Positions 1 through 8,291 of a DNA stretch of 64,000 bases are shown piece by piece. The stretch's first letter is position 1, and each line of letters begins with the position of its first letter. The notes beneath the pieces are model-generated. The model did not search any database and was not told the origin of the DNA. It saw only the letters and a list, made by a program, of their open reading frames with translations. The translations under genes and the position numbers were made by a program. The stretch spans positions 2,311,001 to 2,375,000 of the forward strand of contig NZ_CP104002.1 in assembly GCF_029201565.1 (NCBI RefSeq), read 5' to 3'. This DNA comes from Devosia sp. SD17-2. GTDB lineage: Bacteria; Pseudomonadota; Alphaproteobacteria; Rhizobiales; Devosiaceae.

Positions 1-2
1 AC

Positions 3-1211
3 GTCACGATCGCTACGCGAACGCATGTCCAGGACATCAAACCTGGTCGCAAGGGGTTTTCCGTCACTGCTGAGCACGCCAACACGACAGCGGTGCACGA
101 GTTCGACGCAGTTGTCATGGCCACGGGTCATTTGACCGGGCAGGTAAAATCAAGGCCGAGGGCAGGCCTCTATCGCTCACCCTATCCGGAGAAGAACCTA
201 GCTCTCGCCGATGACAGGGCAGGGCTTATTCTGGGGTCTTCGCTCAGTGCCATTGATGCTGTGGTGGCACTCGCGTTGCGCCACGGCGCCTTCAGCGGGT
301 CCGAACCGGACCTAACTTACAAAACGCATGACGAGAAACCGCTTCGCCTCTTCATGGCGTCCCGCAAGGGCGTTGTTCCTGACGCTGATTTCTTCTACCC
401 AATTCCGGAAGAGCCGCTTCTGATATTTACTCCTTCCCAGCTCGAACAGGTCAGAGGGAAGGGGCAAGCTGGTTTGCTGTCGAAGGCATTCCGACTCTTC
501 AAGCAGCAACTGGTCGCAGATGATGCCGACTTCGTCACGAGCCTGTCCCTGCCGCGTTTCACGCTGGAAGGTTTCTCTAATACCTACTTCGAAATGAGGA
601 AGCAGCGCCAAGGGTTTAAAGCCATGGCGGATGATCTGGCGGAAGCAAAATCTGGCTATCTCAATCGCCGTGTCTTGATGTGGCGCTATACGATGATGCG
701 CGCACATGAAGTTTTTGGCACCATTGTTCCTTTCCTCAACGACCGTGACCTTAAACGATTTGCGCACTATCTCGCTCCTGTCTTCGCCGACGCCTATGGC
801 TGCATCCCGCACCTGTCCATCGCGCGCCTGCTTGCTCTTCACCGCGCCGGGTGTCTTGATGTCGTGGCACTCGGTGAGGATGGAACCATCCGATATGGTG
901 CAGGTCGATTTGTCCTTGACGTCGATGGCCAGACACAGACGTTCAAGACGATGATCGATGCGCGCGGGCAAAACCCGGCAACGATATCGGAATTGGGGTT
1001 CCATAAGCTCCATGAAGCCCTTGCAACCCGAGACCTGCTTAAGCGCTCACATGGCCAGAGCGAGGATCACCAGTTTCGGCTTCGCCTCAACGGCCAGTCG
1101 GCAGCCGACATCTTCTGCATCTCTATCCCAGTCATGATGGAGCGCTATCCATTTGCCCAAGGACTGGTTGCCTGTTCGGAAGCGGCAGAAATAGTTGCTG
1201 CGGCGCTTTGA
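3..1211 (+). CDS. FAD/NAD(P)-binding protein, 5' end outside window
   Basis: The reading frame is open from the first bases of the window, so the gene starts upstream and about 402 C-terminal residues are visible. The fragment contains VVMATGH, a typical strand end of a flavin-binding Rossmann domain, followed by a second nucleotide-binding turn, LILGSSLSAIDAV. This arrangement is typical of the FAD-NAD(P)-binding family of putative flavoproteins rather than of a characterised enzyme. The C-terminus (FCISIPVMMERYPFAQGL) suggests the usual closing flavin-contact strand. It ends 11 bases before the next gene, so the two are probably co-transcribed. The substrate cannot be deduced. Confidence 0.7.
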   Translation, partial: VTIATRTHVQDIKPGRKGFSVTAEHANTTAVHEFDAVVMATGHLTGQVKSRPRAGLYRSPYPEKNLALADDRAGLILGSSLSAIDAVVALALRHGAFSGSEPDLTYKTHDEKPLRLFMASRKGVVPDADFFYPIPEEPLLIFTPSQLEQVRGKGQAGLLSKAFRLFKQQLVADDADFVTSLSLPRFTLEGFSNTYFEMRKQRQGFKAMADDLAEAKSGYLNRRVLMWRYTMMRAHEVFGTIVPFLNDRDLKRFAHYLAPVFADAYGCIPHLSIARLLALHRAGCLDVVALGEDGTIRYGAGRFVLDVDGQTQTFKTMIDARGQNPATISELGFHKLHEALATRDLLKRSHGQSEDHQFRLRLNGQSAADIFCISIPVMMERYPFAQGLVACSEAAEIVAAAL

Positions 1212-1222
1212 CAGGATCGGCC

Positions 1223-2020
1223 ATGGCTGAGTTCGTAATCGATCGCATACTGATCTACCCTGTCCGATCTCTCGGGGGGATGTCGATAATCGACGCTGAA
1301 ATTTCTCCGGGCGGCTCATTGCTCGGCGACCGGGAATGGGTGGTCGTGCGGCCTGATGGCAGTGTGCTTTGGCAAGGCGATATCCCACGCACGACGCTGC
1401 TCTCTGCCTTTCTCTCCAACGGTGAGCTTTCAGTGCGAGGGCATGACGGTGGGATTGGGCCAAGGCCCCGGGATGCTCAAGGAGGCGCTACCACGGTCAG
1501 GCAGGATGGTTATTCACTGTCAGGGGTCGATCAGGGTGAGGAAATTGCCCAATGGTTGAGCGACCAATTGAGGACTTCGTGCCGGCTGGTCCGTATCGGC
1601 GCGGAAGCGCATCGATGGGGTGGGCTTAACCCGATACACGCGGTTTCGCTCGTTTCGCTCGCGGCGCTCAATGAACGCCTGGCAGAGCAGGGGGCGGCGC
1701 CTGTCGAAGTGGAGCGCTTTCGACCGAATGTCGTCCTCTCTGGACGCCACAGTGCCTTTGACGAAGAGAGAGCAGAAGAAATACATTTTCCGGACGCTTC
1801 TCTGGTGCTCCGCGAGCCCTGCGTCCGATGCGAACTTCCAAATATCAGCCGCCTTGACGCCAGCCGTGGCAAGCAGCCGCTCAAAATGATCGGCACCATG
1901 AGCCGCACCCGGTCCTCCGCGCGTCCGGCCTCGTTCGGCGTGTATTGCACGGCAGAAGGCAAGAGTCTTCGAACGGGAATGGAAGATATGACCGGACATG
2001 TGGGCCAGTCGCGCCTCTGA
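1223..2020 (+). CDS. MOSC domain-containing protein
   Basis: This 265-residue protein has an N-terminal MOSC_N beta-barrel (DREWVVVRPDGSVLWQGD) and a C-terminal MOSC domain with the family cysteine region REPCVRCELPNI and the closing FGVYCTAEGKSLRTGM. MOSC proteins bind sulfur or molybdenum-cofactor intermediates; related YcbX and mARC proteins reduce N-hydroxylated compounds with a molybdenum cofactor. I chose the ATG at 1223, preceded by AGGATC; an in-frame TTG at 1208 would overlap the stop of the flavoprotein and is less likely. The neighbouring flavoprotein could supply electrons, but that is inference. Confidence 0.75.
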   Translation: MAEFVIDRILIYPVRSLGGMSIIDAEISPGGSLLGDREWVVVRPDGSVLWQGDIPRTTLLSAFLSNGELSVRGHDGGIGPRPRDAQGGATTVRQDGYSLSGVDQGEEIAQWLSDQLRTSCRLVRIGAEAHRWGGLNPIHAVSLVSLAALNERLAEQGAAPVEVERFRPNVVLSGRHSAFDEERAEEIHFPDASLVLREPCVRCELPNISRLDASRGKQPLKMIGTMSRTRSSARPASFGVYCTAEGKSLRTGMEDMTGHVGQSRL

Positions 2021-2412
2021 ACGGGGAGATATTTCTTTACCTTGGCTGGCATTTTGAAGATTGAGTCCCAGAGCACGCAAAGGATTTTGCGGCGCGTATG
2101 ACCGCGAAAGTGGTCGTTACGCCTCAAGAACCACAGGTTTCTCGCCTGTGGTCTAACAGCATTTCGCAATCTATGTGTTGTGTCGTCCAACCTTGGTTTG
2201 GCGGGAGTGACAATCCTTTCTATCTGAAAGGCCGGCATGCTGCATGACGCGCGCGTTCGCTACACCGTTTTGTTCCATAATATATATTATGCGAACAGCT
2301 GGTTGTGGGTGGTTTGAGCGTTTTAATTGGCCCGCTACCCCGTTTGTTGAGGCGCTGGCCCTTGGAAGGTCCAGCTATCGCGCCCTTGACGGAAGCCGCA
2401 ACGGCGCGGGCT
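2021..2412. other. Intergenic stretch between converging genes
   Basis: I see no convincing coding sequence here: the short frames lack ribosome sites and family features. The only structured element is the hairpin at 2130-2152, described separately. Both flanking genes point into this region, so no promoter is required. Confidence 0.5.
2130..2152. terminator. Hairpin between MOSC and XRE-cupin genes
   Basis: An 8-bp stem, ACCACAGG and CCTGTGGT, encloses a 7-base loop. There is no clear T tract on either side, so it would be a weak intrinsic terminator or a 3'-end stabilising hairpin. Confidence 0.4.
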
Positions 2413-2976
2413 CTACTCGTAGACCACTACCATCAAGGCTCGGGCTGGGTGTTTGCTGGCGTTGGCGATCTCATGGTCGACGTCTGCGCGATAGCGGGCC
2501 GTTTCGCCGGATCTGACGACGCGTTCTCCAAGCGAGGTCTTGACGCTCAGTCCTGGGGTATGGGCGGTCAGGTGCTCGATCGTGCCAGAAGCATGCGGCG
2601 CGCTAGCGAGTTTCATGCCTGGCGCGATCTCGACTTCGTACCATTCCACCCTGCCGGCCATGGCAGGTGGACTGAGGATGCGCAAGAGCCAATCGCCGTC
2701 AGGGCTCTTGATTTCCGGCGTATGCGCGACCGGAATGATCTCAATGGGTGTGCTGCGGTTTGGCGCGACGCCACCATCAATGAGGTCGCCGAGATCCATC
2801 TTCAGCGCCTGCGATAGTCCCCAGAGCACAGCGAGCGTTGGATTGGATTCGCCGCGTTCGATCTGGCTGAGCATGGAGCGCGACACACCAGACAGCTGTG
2901 ACAGGTGCTCAAGTGTCAGGCGTCTCGCCTTGCGCTCGCGCTGGATGATGGGGCCGATATCGGGTGCGTCCGGCAT
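2413..2976 (-). CDS. XRE-family regulator with C-terminal cupin
   Basis: The 187-residue protein has an N-terminal helix-turn-helix (about residues 8-65, with [22 protein letters not shown]) and a C-terminal cupin sensor (about 100-186). This two-domain type usually represses an adjacent amino-acid or amine catabolic operon and senses its substrate through the cupin. It is read divergently from kbl-tdh, and two CCG-N6-CGG sites lie just upstream of kbl, so it is the obvious candidate regulator of threonine degradation. That link is inferred from position only. Confidence 0.85.
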   Translation of the reverse strand: MPDAPDIGPIIQRERKARRLTLEHLSQLSGVSRSMLSQIERGESNPTLAVLWGLSQALKMDLGDLIDGGVAPNRSTPIEIIPVAHTPEIKSPDGDWLLRILSPPAMAGRVEWYEVEIAPGMKLASAPHASGTIEHLTAHTPGLSVKTSLGERVVRSGETARYRADVDHEIANASKHPARALMVVVYE

Positions 2977-3064
2977 GTTGGAACTCTCGCAACGCCATTT
3001 TTCCCATCCCTACCCCGAAGAATTCAATCTTGCCAGTGAATTCCGATACATCTTGCATGTCGAT

Positions 3065-3093
3065 CCGTTATAACGGAATATCCGCTTTAACGG
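3065..3093. promoter_or_regulatory. Candidate operator pair upstream of kbl
   Basis: A perfect 12-bp palindrome CCGTTATAACGG (3065-3076) is followed by a near copy CCGCTTTAACGG (3082-3093), 17 bases start to start and so roughly on one side of the helix allowing for bending. The second copy overlaps the kbl ribosome-binding region (GGAGG at 3092-3096), a position suited to repression. The divergent XRE-cupin protein is the likely ligand. Confidence 0.55.
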
Positions 3094-3101
3094 AGGCCTT
3101 C

Positions 3102-4292
3102 ATGCCAAACAGTTTTCTCGACCACGCCCGGCAGACCCTGCAATCCATTGAAGACGATGGGCTTCTCAAGCGAGAGCGACTGATCAGCGGCCCACAGGGC
3201 AAGAAGGTCGACGTGGCCGGGCGCAGGATGTTGAACCTCTGCGCCAATAATTATCTGGGCCTCGCCGACAATCCGGAGATCATCGCAGCGGCGCGTGACG
3301 GGCTGGATCGGTATGGGTTCGGCATGGCGTCGGTGCGCTTCATCTGCGGCACGCTCGACCTGCATCGAGAGCTCGAAAAGGCAATTGCGCGCTATCTTGG
3401 CAAGGATGATGCCATCCTGTTCGCTGCCTGTTTCGACGCCAATGGCGCGCTGTTCGAAACCCTGCTCACCGCAGAAGACGCGATCGTCTCCGACAGTCTC
3501 AATCATGCCTCCATCATCGACGGGGTGCGCCTCAGCAAAGCGAAGCGCTATCGCTACGATACAGGCGATATGGAGGCGCTCGAAGAGCAGTTGAAGCAGG
3601 CCGTGGCTGACGGGGCGCGGTTCCGCCTGATCGCGACAGACGGCGTGTTCTCCATGGATGGTTATATCGCCAAACTGCCGGAAATCTGCGCTTTGGCGGA
3701 AAAGTACGGCGCCATGGTGATGGTCGACGATTGTCACGCGACGGGCCACCTTGGGCCACAGGGTCGCGGTACGCCTGCCCTGACGGGAACGCAGGACCGC
3801 GTCGACATCGTCACGGGCACATTCGGCAAGACGCTGGGTGGCGCCATGGGCGGGTTCATCGCGGCCGCGCAGCCCATTACCGACCTGCTTCGGCAACGGG
3901 CGCGCCCTTACCTCTTTTCCAATGCGCTATCGCCTTCGGTAACTGCGGGATCCCTGAAAGCGCTCGAACTGGCTGAAGGCGCGGACGACCTCCGCCGGCA
4001 GCTGATGCGCAATACCCAGCGTTTCCGGGCTGCACTCGGCCAGGAGGGCTTCGAACTGCTTCCCGGAGAGACGCCGATCATCCCCGTCATGCTTGGTGAA
4101 GCCCATCTCGCGCAGCGTCTTGCGGCGGCGCTGGATGACCGTGGCGTCTATGTCGCGGGCTTTTTCTATCCTGTGGTGCCCAAGGGCAAGGCCCGCATCC
4201 GCACTCAGATGTCCGCTGCGCTCGATGATGCGGACGTCGATCTTGCGGTCGCGGCCTTTGTCGATGCCGGCCGCGAAATTGGGGTGATCTGA
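3102..4292 (+). CDS. kbl: Glycine C-acetyltransferase (2-amino-3-ketobutyrate CoA ligase)
   Basis: The 396-residue product is a PLP enzyme of the alpha-oxoamine synthase family, converting 2-amino-3-oxobutyrate plus CoA to glycine and acetyl-CoA. The length matches the E. coli enzyme (398). Visible motifs are [11 protein letters not shown] near the N-terminus, [18 protein letters not shown] in the middle, and the PLP lysine in [13 protein letters not shown] (about residue 245). The frame continues upstream, but the ATG at 3102 has a GGAGG site and matches the family N-terminus. The stop overlaps the tdh start by four bases (ATGA), so both threonine-degradation steps are translationally coupled. 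Confidence 0.95.
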   Translation: MPNSFLDHARQTLQSIEDDGLLKRERLISGPQGKKVDVAGRRMLNLCANNYLGLADNPEIIAAARDGLDRYGFGMASVRFICGTLDLHRELEKAIARYLGKDDAILFAACFDANGALFETLLTAEDAIVSDSLNHASIIDGVRLSKAKRYRYDTGDMEALEEQLKQAVADGARFRLIATDGVFSMDGYIAKLPEICALAEKYGAMVMVDDCHATGHLGPQGRGTPALTGTQDRVDIVTGTFGKTLGGAMGGFIAAAQPITDLLRQRARPYLFSNALSPSVTAGSLKALELAEGADDLRRQLMRNTQRFRAALGQEGFELLPGETPIIPVMLGEAHLAQRLAAALDDRGVYVAGFFYPVVPKGKARIRTQMSAALDDADVDLAVAAFVDAGREIGVI

Positions 4293-5317
4293 TGAAGGCG
4301 CTTTTGAAGGCAAAGGCCGAACCCGGCATCTGGATGGAGGAGCGTCCGGTTCCGGAAATCGGCCCGGAAGACGTCCTCGTCAAAGTGCGCAAAACCGGCA
4401 TCTGCGGCACGGACGTCCACATCTACAAATGGGACGACTGGGCGCAGAAGACCGTTCCCGTGCCCATGATCACGGGCCACGAATATTCTGGAGAGATCGT
4501 GGCTGTGGGGGCCGAGGTGCGCAATCTGCGGATTGGCCAGCGGGTTTCCGGAGAAGGGCATGTCGTGGGGATGAAGTCCCGCGCCAGCCGCGCCGGAAAA
4601 TATCACCTCGATCCGGACACCAAGGGGATTGGCGTCAATCTGCCCGGAGCGTTTGCGGAGTTTGTCAGGATCCCCGCTTTCAATATTGTGCCCCTGCCCG
4701 ACTCCATTGATGACGAGCTTGGGGCAATCCTAGATCCACTGGGCAATGCCGTTCATACGGTGCTGGCCTTCGACATCATCGGCGAAGACGTTCTGGTCAC
4801 CGGGGCCGGTCCCATCGGGATCATGGGCGCGGCGGTTGCACGCCATGTCGGAGCGCGTCACGTGGTGATTACCGATGTGAACCCGGAACGCCTGCAACTG
4901 GCGGGCGAAGTGGCTGATGTCGTGCCCGTCAATATCCGGGATCAGAACCTTCGGGAGGTCATGGACAAGCTGGGCATGAAGGAAGGGTTCGACGTCGGCC
5001 TCGAGATGAGTGGCTCGCCAGCAGCGCTAGATCAGATGACCGACCACCTTGTCATGGGCGGGCGGATTGCCCTGCTCGGGGTTCCAGCGCAGCCTTTCAT
5101 CTTTGATCTCAGCAAGATCGTTTTCCGAATGATCACGCTGCGCGGAATCTATGGCCGCGAGATGTTCGAGACCTGGCACAAGATGCTCGCCATGCTGGAG
5201 TCGGGCCTCGATGTCCGCAAGGTGATCACCCGGCGGATGCACGCAGCCGACTACGCTGAGGCATTCGAACGCGCTGCACACGGGGAGAAGGGCAAGATCG
5301 TGCTCGACTGGGGTTAA
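4292..5317 (+). CDS. tdh: L-threonine 3-dehydrogenase lacking the structural zinc site
   Basis: This 341-residue medium-chain dehydrogenase oxidises threonine to 2-amino-3-oxobutyrate with NAD+, feeding Kbl. Catalytic-zinc residues are present at canonical positions: C38 in GICGTDVH and H63-E64 in TGHEYSGE. The Rossmann motif is VTGAGPIGIMGAA, and FDVGLEMSG and GIYGREMFETWHKM are typical of Tdh. The lobe that normally holds a second, structural zinc keeps its length but has G93, S96, S99 and D107 where E. coli Tdh has four cysteines. The enzyme is probably active because the catalytic site is intact; stability or oligomerisation may differ. It overlaps kbl by four bases. Confidence 0.93.
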   Translation: MKALLKAKAEPGIWMEERPVPEIGPEDVLVKVRKTGICGTDVHIYKWDDWAQKTVPVPMITGHEYSGEIVAVGAEVRNLRIGQRVSGEGHVVGMKSRASRAGKYHLDPDTKGIGVNLPGAFAEFVRIPAFNIVPLPDSIDDELGAILDPLGNAVHTVLAFDIIGEDVLVTGAGPIGIMGAAVARHVGARHVVITDVNPERLQLAGEVADVVPVNIRDQNLREVMDKLGMKEGFDVGLEMSGSPAALDQMTDHLVMGGRIALLGVPAQPFIFDLSKIVFRMITLRGIYGREMFETWHKMLAMLESGLDVRKVITRRMHAADYAEAFERAAHGEKGKIVLDWG

Positions 5318-5328
5318 AAGACGCCCCA
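5309..5328. terminator. Short hairpin across the tdh stop codon
   Basis: A 5-bp stem (TGGGG and CCCCA) encloses a 10-base loop that contains the tdh TAA. It is weak and has no T tract, but it sits at the junction with the converging gene at 5340. Confidence 0.3.
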
Positions 5329-5339
5329 AGCGGCGGAGC

Positions 5340-5960
5340 CTAAACGCCGGCCCCTGCCCCGATAACCAGCGGCGCGATTAGGTTGAAAAGCGGCTGCAAC
5401 ACAAACCGGGTGATGCCCAATAGCGAGGCGAGAAGAAGAGCCCCGCCGACCCAAAGGCCGGCCGATGGCGGGAGGCGTATGCCGACAGCATTGAGGAAAT
5501 GTGCACCGGCAAGCGGCGGAAGCGGCAGTAGGGAGAACAGCGCCATCCACACCGCAAACGGGGTTGCGAAACGGAGGAAGGCTGCCGTGGTGAGCCCTGC
5601 CGTATAGGGCAGGACGGTGAGCGCCGGGATGATCAGCAGAGTCAGCAACCAAGCCAACAGCAGCAGGGCGGCGCTGCCGGCCAGAACGGTTGCGACAAGG
5701 GCCAAAGACCCGTGCCGCAACTGGGCCTTGTCGATATCGACCACCTTGCCCCAACCGAAACCGGACAAGACGATGGCGGCAAGCCCAAAAAGATCGACAT
5801 GGGCGGCAGGCGACAGGGTCAGGCGGCCGTCGTAGCGAGGTCCCTTGTCACCCAGCATGACTGCCATGGCGGCAAGCACGGCGCCGTGTATGGTCACGAC
5901 AATCAGTCCCGCCAGCAGGCGGGACACCATGGCCTGGATCGTGAAGTCGGCGTTCATCAC
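5340..5960 (-). CDS. Catalytically dead M50 (site-2 protease)-like membrane protein, locus A
   Basis: The 206-residue protein is mostly hydrophobic with several membrane segments. Residues 42-75 (RYDGRLTLSPAAHVDLFG then FGWGKVVDID) match the conserved GRLTLNP-HIDPxG-GWGKPV stretch of SpoIVFB/S2P-type M50 proteases. The catalytic parts are missing: the HExxH position reads H25-GAV-L29, and the NLLPxPPLDG motif reads SLLPLPPLAG (A151-G152), without the metal-binding aspartate. It should therefore not cleave peptides; a membrane scaffold or assembly role is a guess. It is the last gene of PQQ locus A, and a similar degenerate protein closes locus B. Confidence 0.7.
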   Translation of the reverse strand: MMNADFTIQAMVSRLLAGLIVVTIHGAVLAAMAVMLGDKGPRYDGRLTLSPAAHVDLFGLAAIVLSGFGWGKVVDIDKAQLRHGSLALVATVLAGSAALLLLAWLLTLLIIPALTVLPYTAGLTTAAFLRFATPFAVWMALFSLLPLPPLAGAHFLNAVGIRLPPSAGLWVGGALLLASLLGITRFVLQPLFNLIAPLVIGAGAGV

Positions 5961-6003
5961 GCCGGCTTTGCGATCGCGGGACTATAAAGGGATCGAACGC
6001 GCA

Positions 6004-6519
6004 CTACTCGATGATCATATTGTAGAGCGCGTCACTATCGGTTGGCAGGGCCTGACCGCTGGACGGAAAGCCGTTCCGCTGCAGGATATAGGCCATCATG
6101 TCGGCATAGGCTCCGGGGGAATACCGACCCGGGGCATCCGGCGGCATGGTGCCGCTCATGACGTCATAGAGCACGCCGGCAGGCGCACCATCGCCGAATT
6201 TGCTGAGGAAGTTGACGCCGCGCAGCGGCGGGCCACCCAGGAGGCCGCCGCGCAAATCCTCTCCATGGCATTCCACGCAATCCTTCTGGAATTGCGTTTT
6301 GCCGCGGTCGACCTGATCGGATGTAAAGGAGACAGGGACTTCAGTCGCGGCCTGGGCGAGCAGGATCCGTGTTTCAGATTTGGGAGCGGATACACCAAGC
6401 GTGCCTGCGCCCGGCCGTTCATAGCCGCTGACCATGCCAAGCGTCGCGAAAAGCGCCCCGCTCCCAGCCAGCACGCCAATCACGCTACGCAATAGTCGCC
6501 GTGAACCATCTTTGGTCAT
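6004..6519 (-). CDS. c-type cytochrome, PQQ locus A
   Basis: This 171-residue protein has a hydrophobic N-terminal segment (about 11-30) that could be a signal peptide or membrane anchor. A single heme site CVECH follows (C81, C84, H85), and the probable axial methionine is M125 in SGTMPPDAPG. The fold is a class I monoheme cytochrome. Its place among quinoprotein dehydrogenase genes points to a role as the direct periplasmic electron acceptor of the PQQ enzyme encoded at 10218-11942. A 135-bp gap separates it from the upstream binding-protein gene, enough for a separate promoter. Confidence 0.88.
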   Translation of the reverse strand: MTKDGSRRLLRSVIGVLAGSGALFATLGMVSGYERPGAGTLGVSAPKSETRILLAQAATEVPVSFTSDQVDRGKTQFQKDCVECHGEDLRGGLLGGPPLRGVNFLSKFGDGAPAGVLYDVMSGTMPPDAPGRYSPGAYADMMAYILQRNGFPSSGQALPTDSDALYNMIIE

Positions 6520-6654
6520 GAAATCCTCCTATACGATCAACGAGAACAGCGCTGTCGTCAGTTGAGTATGTGTCTAACGGAACGCACAACGCACGAGTTT
6601 GCAACAGTTCTTTTGGGGCGCCGAAGCAAAGAGCATTTGGCCCGGCGCATAGAT

Positions 6655-7446
6655 CTACTCAATTGAAGTCACATCGTATTTCTCCAGAATTGACGCGATT
6701 TTGCCATTGACGGAAAAGTCAGCGAAGGCGGCAGTGACGGCACGCTTGAGCGTGATATCGCCCTTCCAGAAGCCGAAGACGAGGTGATGGCGAGGCAAGC
6801 CTTCGCCGATCCATCTCACCGCCCAGCCATTTTCCCTGGCCAGCCCCGAGGCCATCATGGCTTCAGTCACTCCAGCATCCACCGAGCCATCGGCGATCGC
6901 TGCGACCAGCGCCTCTGGCGAAGTCATGACGCGCGCGGTGACGCCTTGGGCGCGGAGGTAACTGGCGAGCCCAATGCGGTCGAGGCCCGATACCAAGGCC
7001 AGTGTGCCCACCGTCAGCCCGCTAAGGGACTGCAGGGCTTGCTGCGAGACGAGAGCCCAACCCGTTTCGGCATATTCGGGTCCCGTCTCCAGAAAGGATC
7101 GTGTCTGGGCGGAGTTGACTACCCCGCCCGCCACGATCTGGCATTGCGCGCGGTTGAGGTTCCAGTTCCGTGGGTTGAAGTCGCGGCCCATGGCCTGGTT
7201 CTCGGCGATAATCATCGAGACGCCCATATGATCGGCCACGGCCCGCAGGAGCTCGATATCGACACCGGGGCGTTCCGGGTCGCCCGTGACAAGTGGCGGA
7301 TAGGTGCTAGGGACGCAGGCCCTAAGGGCCCCTACCCGCTCGATCTCGCGCAGCGAAGTGTCGGGCGGCAACAGGCTGACAGCGACCAGCAGCGCGACGA
7401 CCGCTCCAAAACTGATAACATTGCGCAACTTGCCGGGGTCGACCAT
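6655..7446 (-). CDS. Periplasmic binding protein family 3 (PQQ-associated), locus A
   Basis: The 263-residue product has an N-terminal hydrophobic segment (ISFGAVVALLVAVSLLP) and a solute-binding fold of family 3, beginning LRACVPSTYPPLV and containing GVDIELLRAVADHMGV. The stretch DFNPRNWNLNRAQCQIVAGGVV is nearly repeated in the paralog at 35735-36556. Binding proteins of this type accompany quinoprotein dehydrogenases, including MoxJ and XoxJ in methanol oxidation, where they may act in enzyme activation. I chose the ATG at 7446, five bases after the permease stop; the longer frame from 7503 would overlap the permease. Confidence 0.75.
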   Translation of the reverse strand: MVDPGKLRNVISFGAVVALLVAVSLLPPDTSLREIERVGALRACVPSTYPPLVTGDPERPGVDIELLRAVADHMGVSMIIAENQAMGRDFNPRNWNLNRAQCQIVAGGVVNSAQTRSFLETGPEYAETGWALVSQQALQSLSGLTVGTLALVSGLDRIGLASYLRAQGVTARVMTSPEALVAAIADGSVDAGVTEAMMASGLARENGWAVRWIGEGLPRHHLVFGFWKGDITLKRAVTAAFADFSVNGKIASILEKYDVTSIE

Positions 7447-7451
7447 TTCGG

Positions 7452-8291
7452 TCAGGCCCGCCGAAAATCGAGCAGAGCAATGGTGAAGAACACAACGGAG
7501 CACACCAGCATGACCGTGACCCCTGTCCAGACGCCGAATTGACTGTAGTTGATGAGCACGCTGCGCAGAGAGTCTACGGCGTAGGTCAGTGGATTGTATT
7601 GAACGATGGTAACGAGCCAGTCTGGATAGACGACGCGCGTCTGTGCCTGGCTGAGCGCCGGATCCAGCGGGAAAATCGAGCTCGAGGTGAAATAGAGCGG
7701 CAGGATGACGGCATTGGAGAAGATGCCGAAACCCTCAAAGCTGCGAATACGATTGGCGATGACAACCCCTAGCGAGGTCAGCGCGAAAGCCAGCAACGCC
7801 ATGAGGCCGAGCGCCTGCAGCGCCTGCATCGGGGTGAAGGTGACGTCGGCAAAGCGCGCGAGGATCAGAACCAGCGCTCCGTGCAGCACCGCGACAGTGG
7901 CGCCGCCCAGCACCTTCCCCAACAGCACCGTGCCGCGGGAGAGCGGCGACACCAGCACCTCGCGCAGATAGCCAAATTCGCGGTCCCAGATAACCGAGAC
8001 TGCCGATTGCACGGAGGTAAACATGATGTTGAGCGCGATGACGCCGGGGAAGATAAACTGCAGGTAGGTGAAAGGCACGACGAAGGTGACGCTGCCATAG
8101 ACTTCGCCGCGGAAGTAGGGATTGAGCCCGATGCCGAGGATGATCACCCACAATATGGGGCGACTGACACCGCCGATCAGCTGGCCCCGGTCGCGAAAGG
8201 CGCGTCGAACCTCGCGTAGCCAGAGGCCATAAAGGCCGCCCAGCTGCACCATAAACGGGTGCGGTCTTCTGATCGTCTCAACTTCATTCAT
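7452..8291 (-). CDS. ABC-2 type transporter permease, PQQ locus A
   Basis: The 279-residue integral membrane protein belongs to the ABC-2 permease family, the exporter class, with about six membrane helices. Landmarks are RDRGQLIGGVSRPILW, IWDREFGYLREVLVSP, the cytoplasmic loop signature of the class, and NPLTYAVDSLRSVL. It matches the PedC-like permeases associated with PQQ-dependent alcohol oxidation. Its start overlaps the ATPase stop by four bases. The permease of locus B is closely similar throughout, so the two arose by duplication. The cargo is unknown. Confidence 0.88.
   Translation of the reverse strand: MNEVETIRRPHPFMVQLGGLYGLWLREVRRAFRDRGQLIGGVSRPILWVIILGIGLNPYFRGEVYGSVTFVVPFTYLQFIFPGVIALNIMFTSVQSAVSVIWDREFGYLREVLVSPLSRGTVLLGKVLGGATVAVLHGALVLILARFADVTFTPMQALQALGLMALLAFALTSLGVVIANRIRSFEGFGIFSNAVILPLYFTSSSIFPLDPALSQAQTRVVYPDWLVTIVQYNPLTYAVDSLRSVLINYSQFGVWTGVTVMLVCSVVFFTIALLDFRRA

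Noticed and set aside
7447..7503. An upstream start for the locus A binding protein
   Set aside because: It would overlap the permease end and adds residues unlike a signal peptide; the ATG at 7446 gives a better N-terminus.
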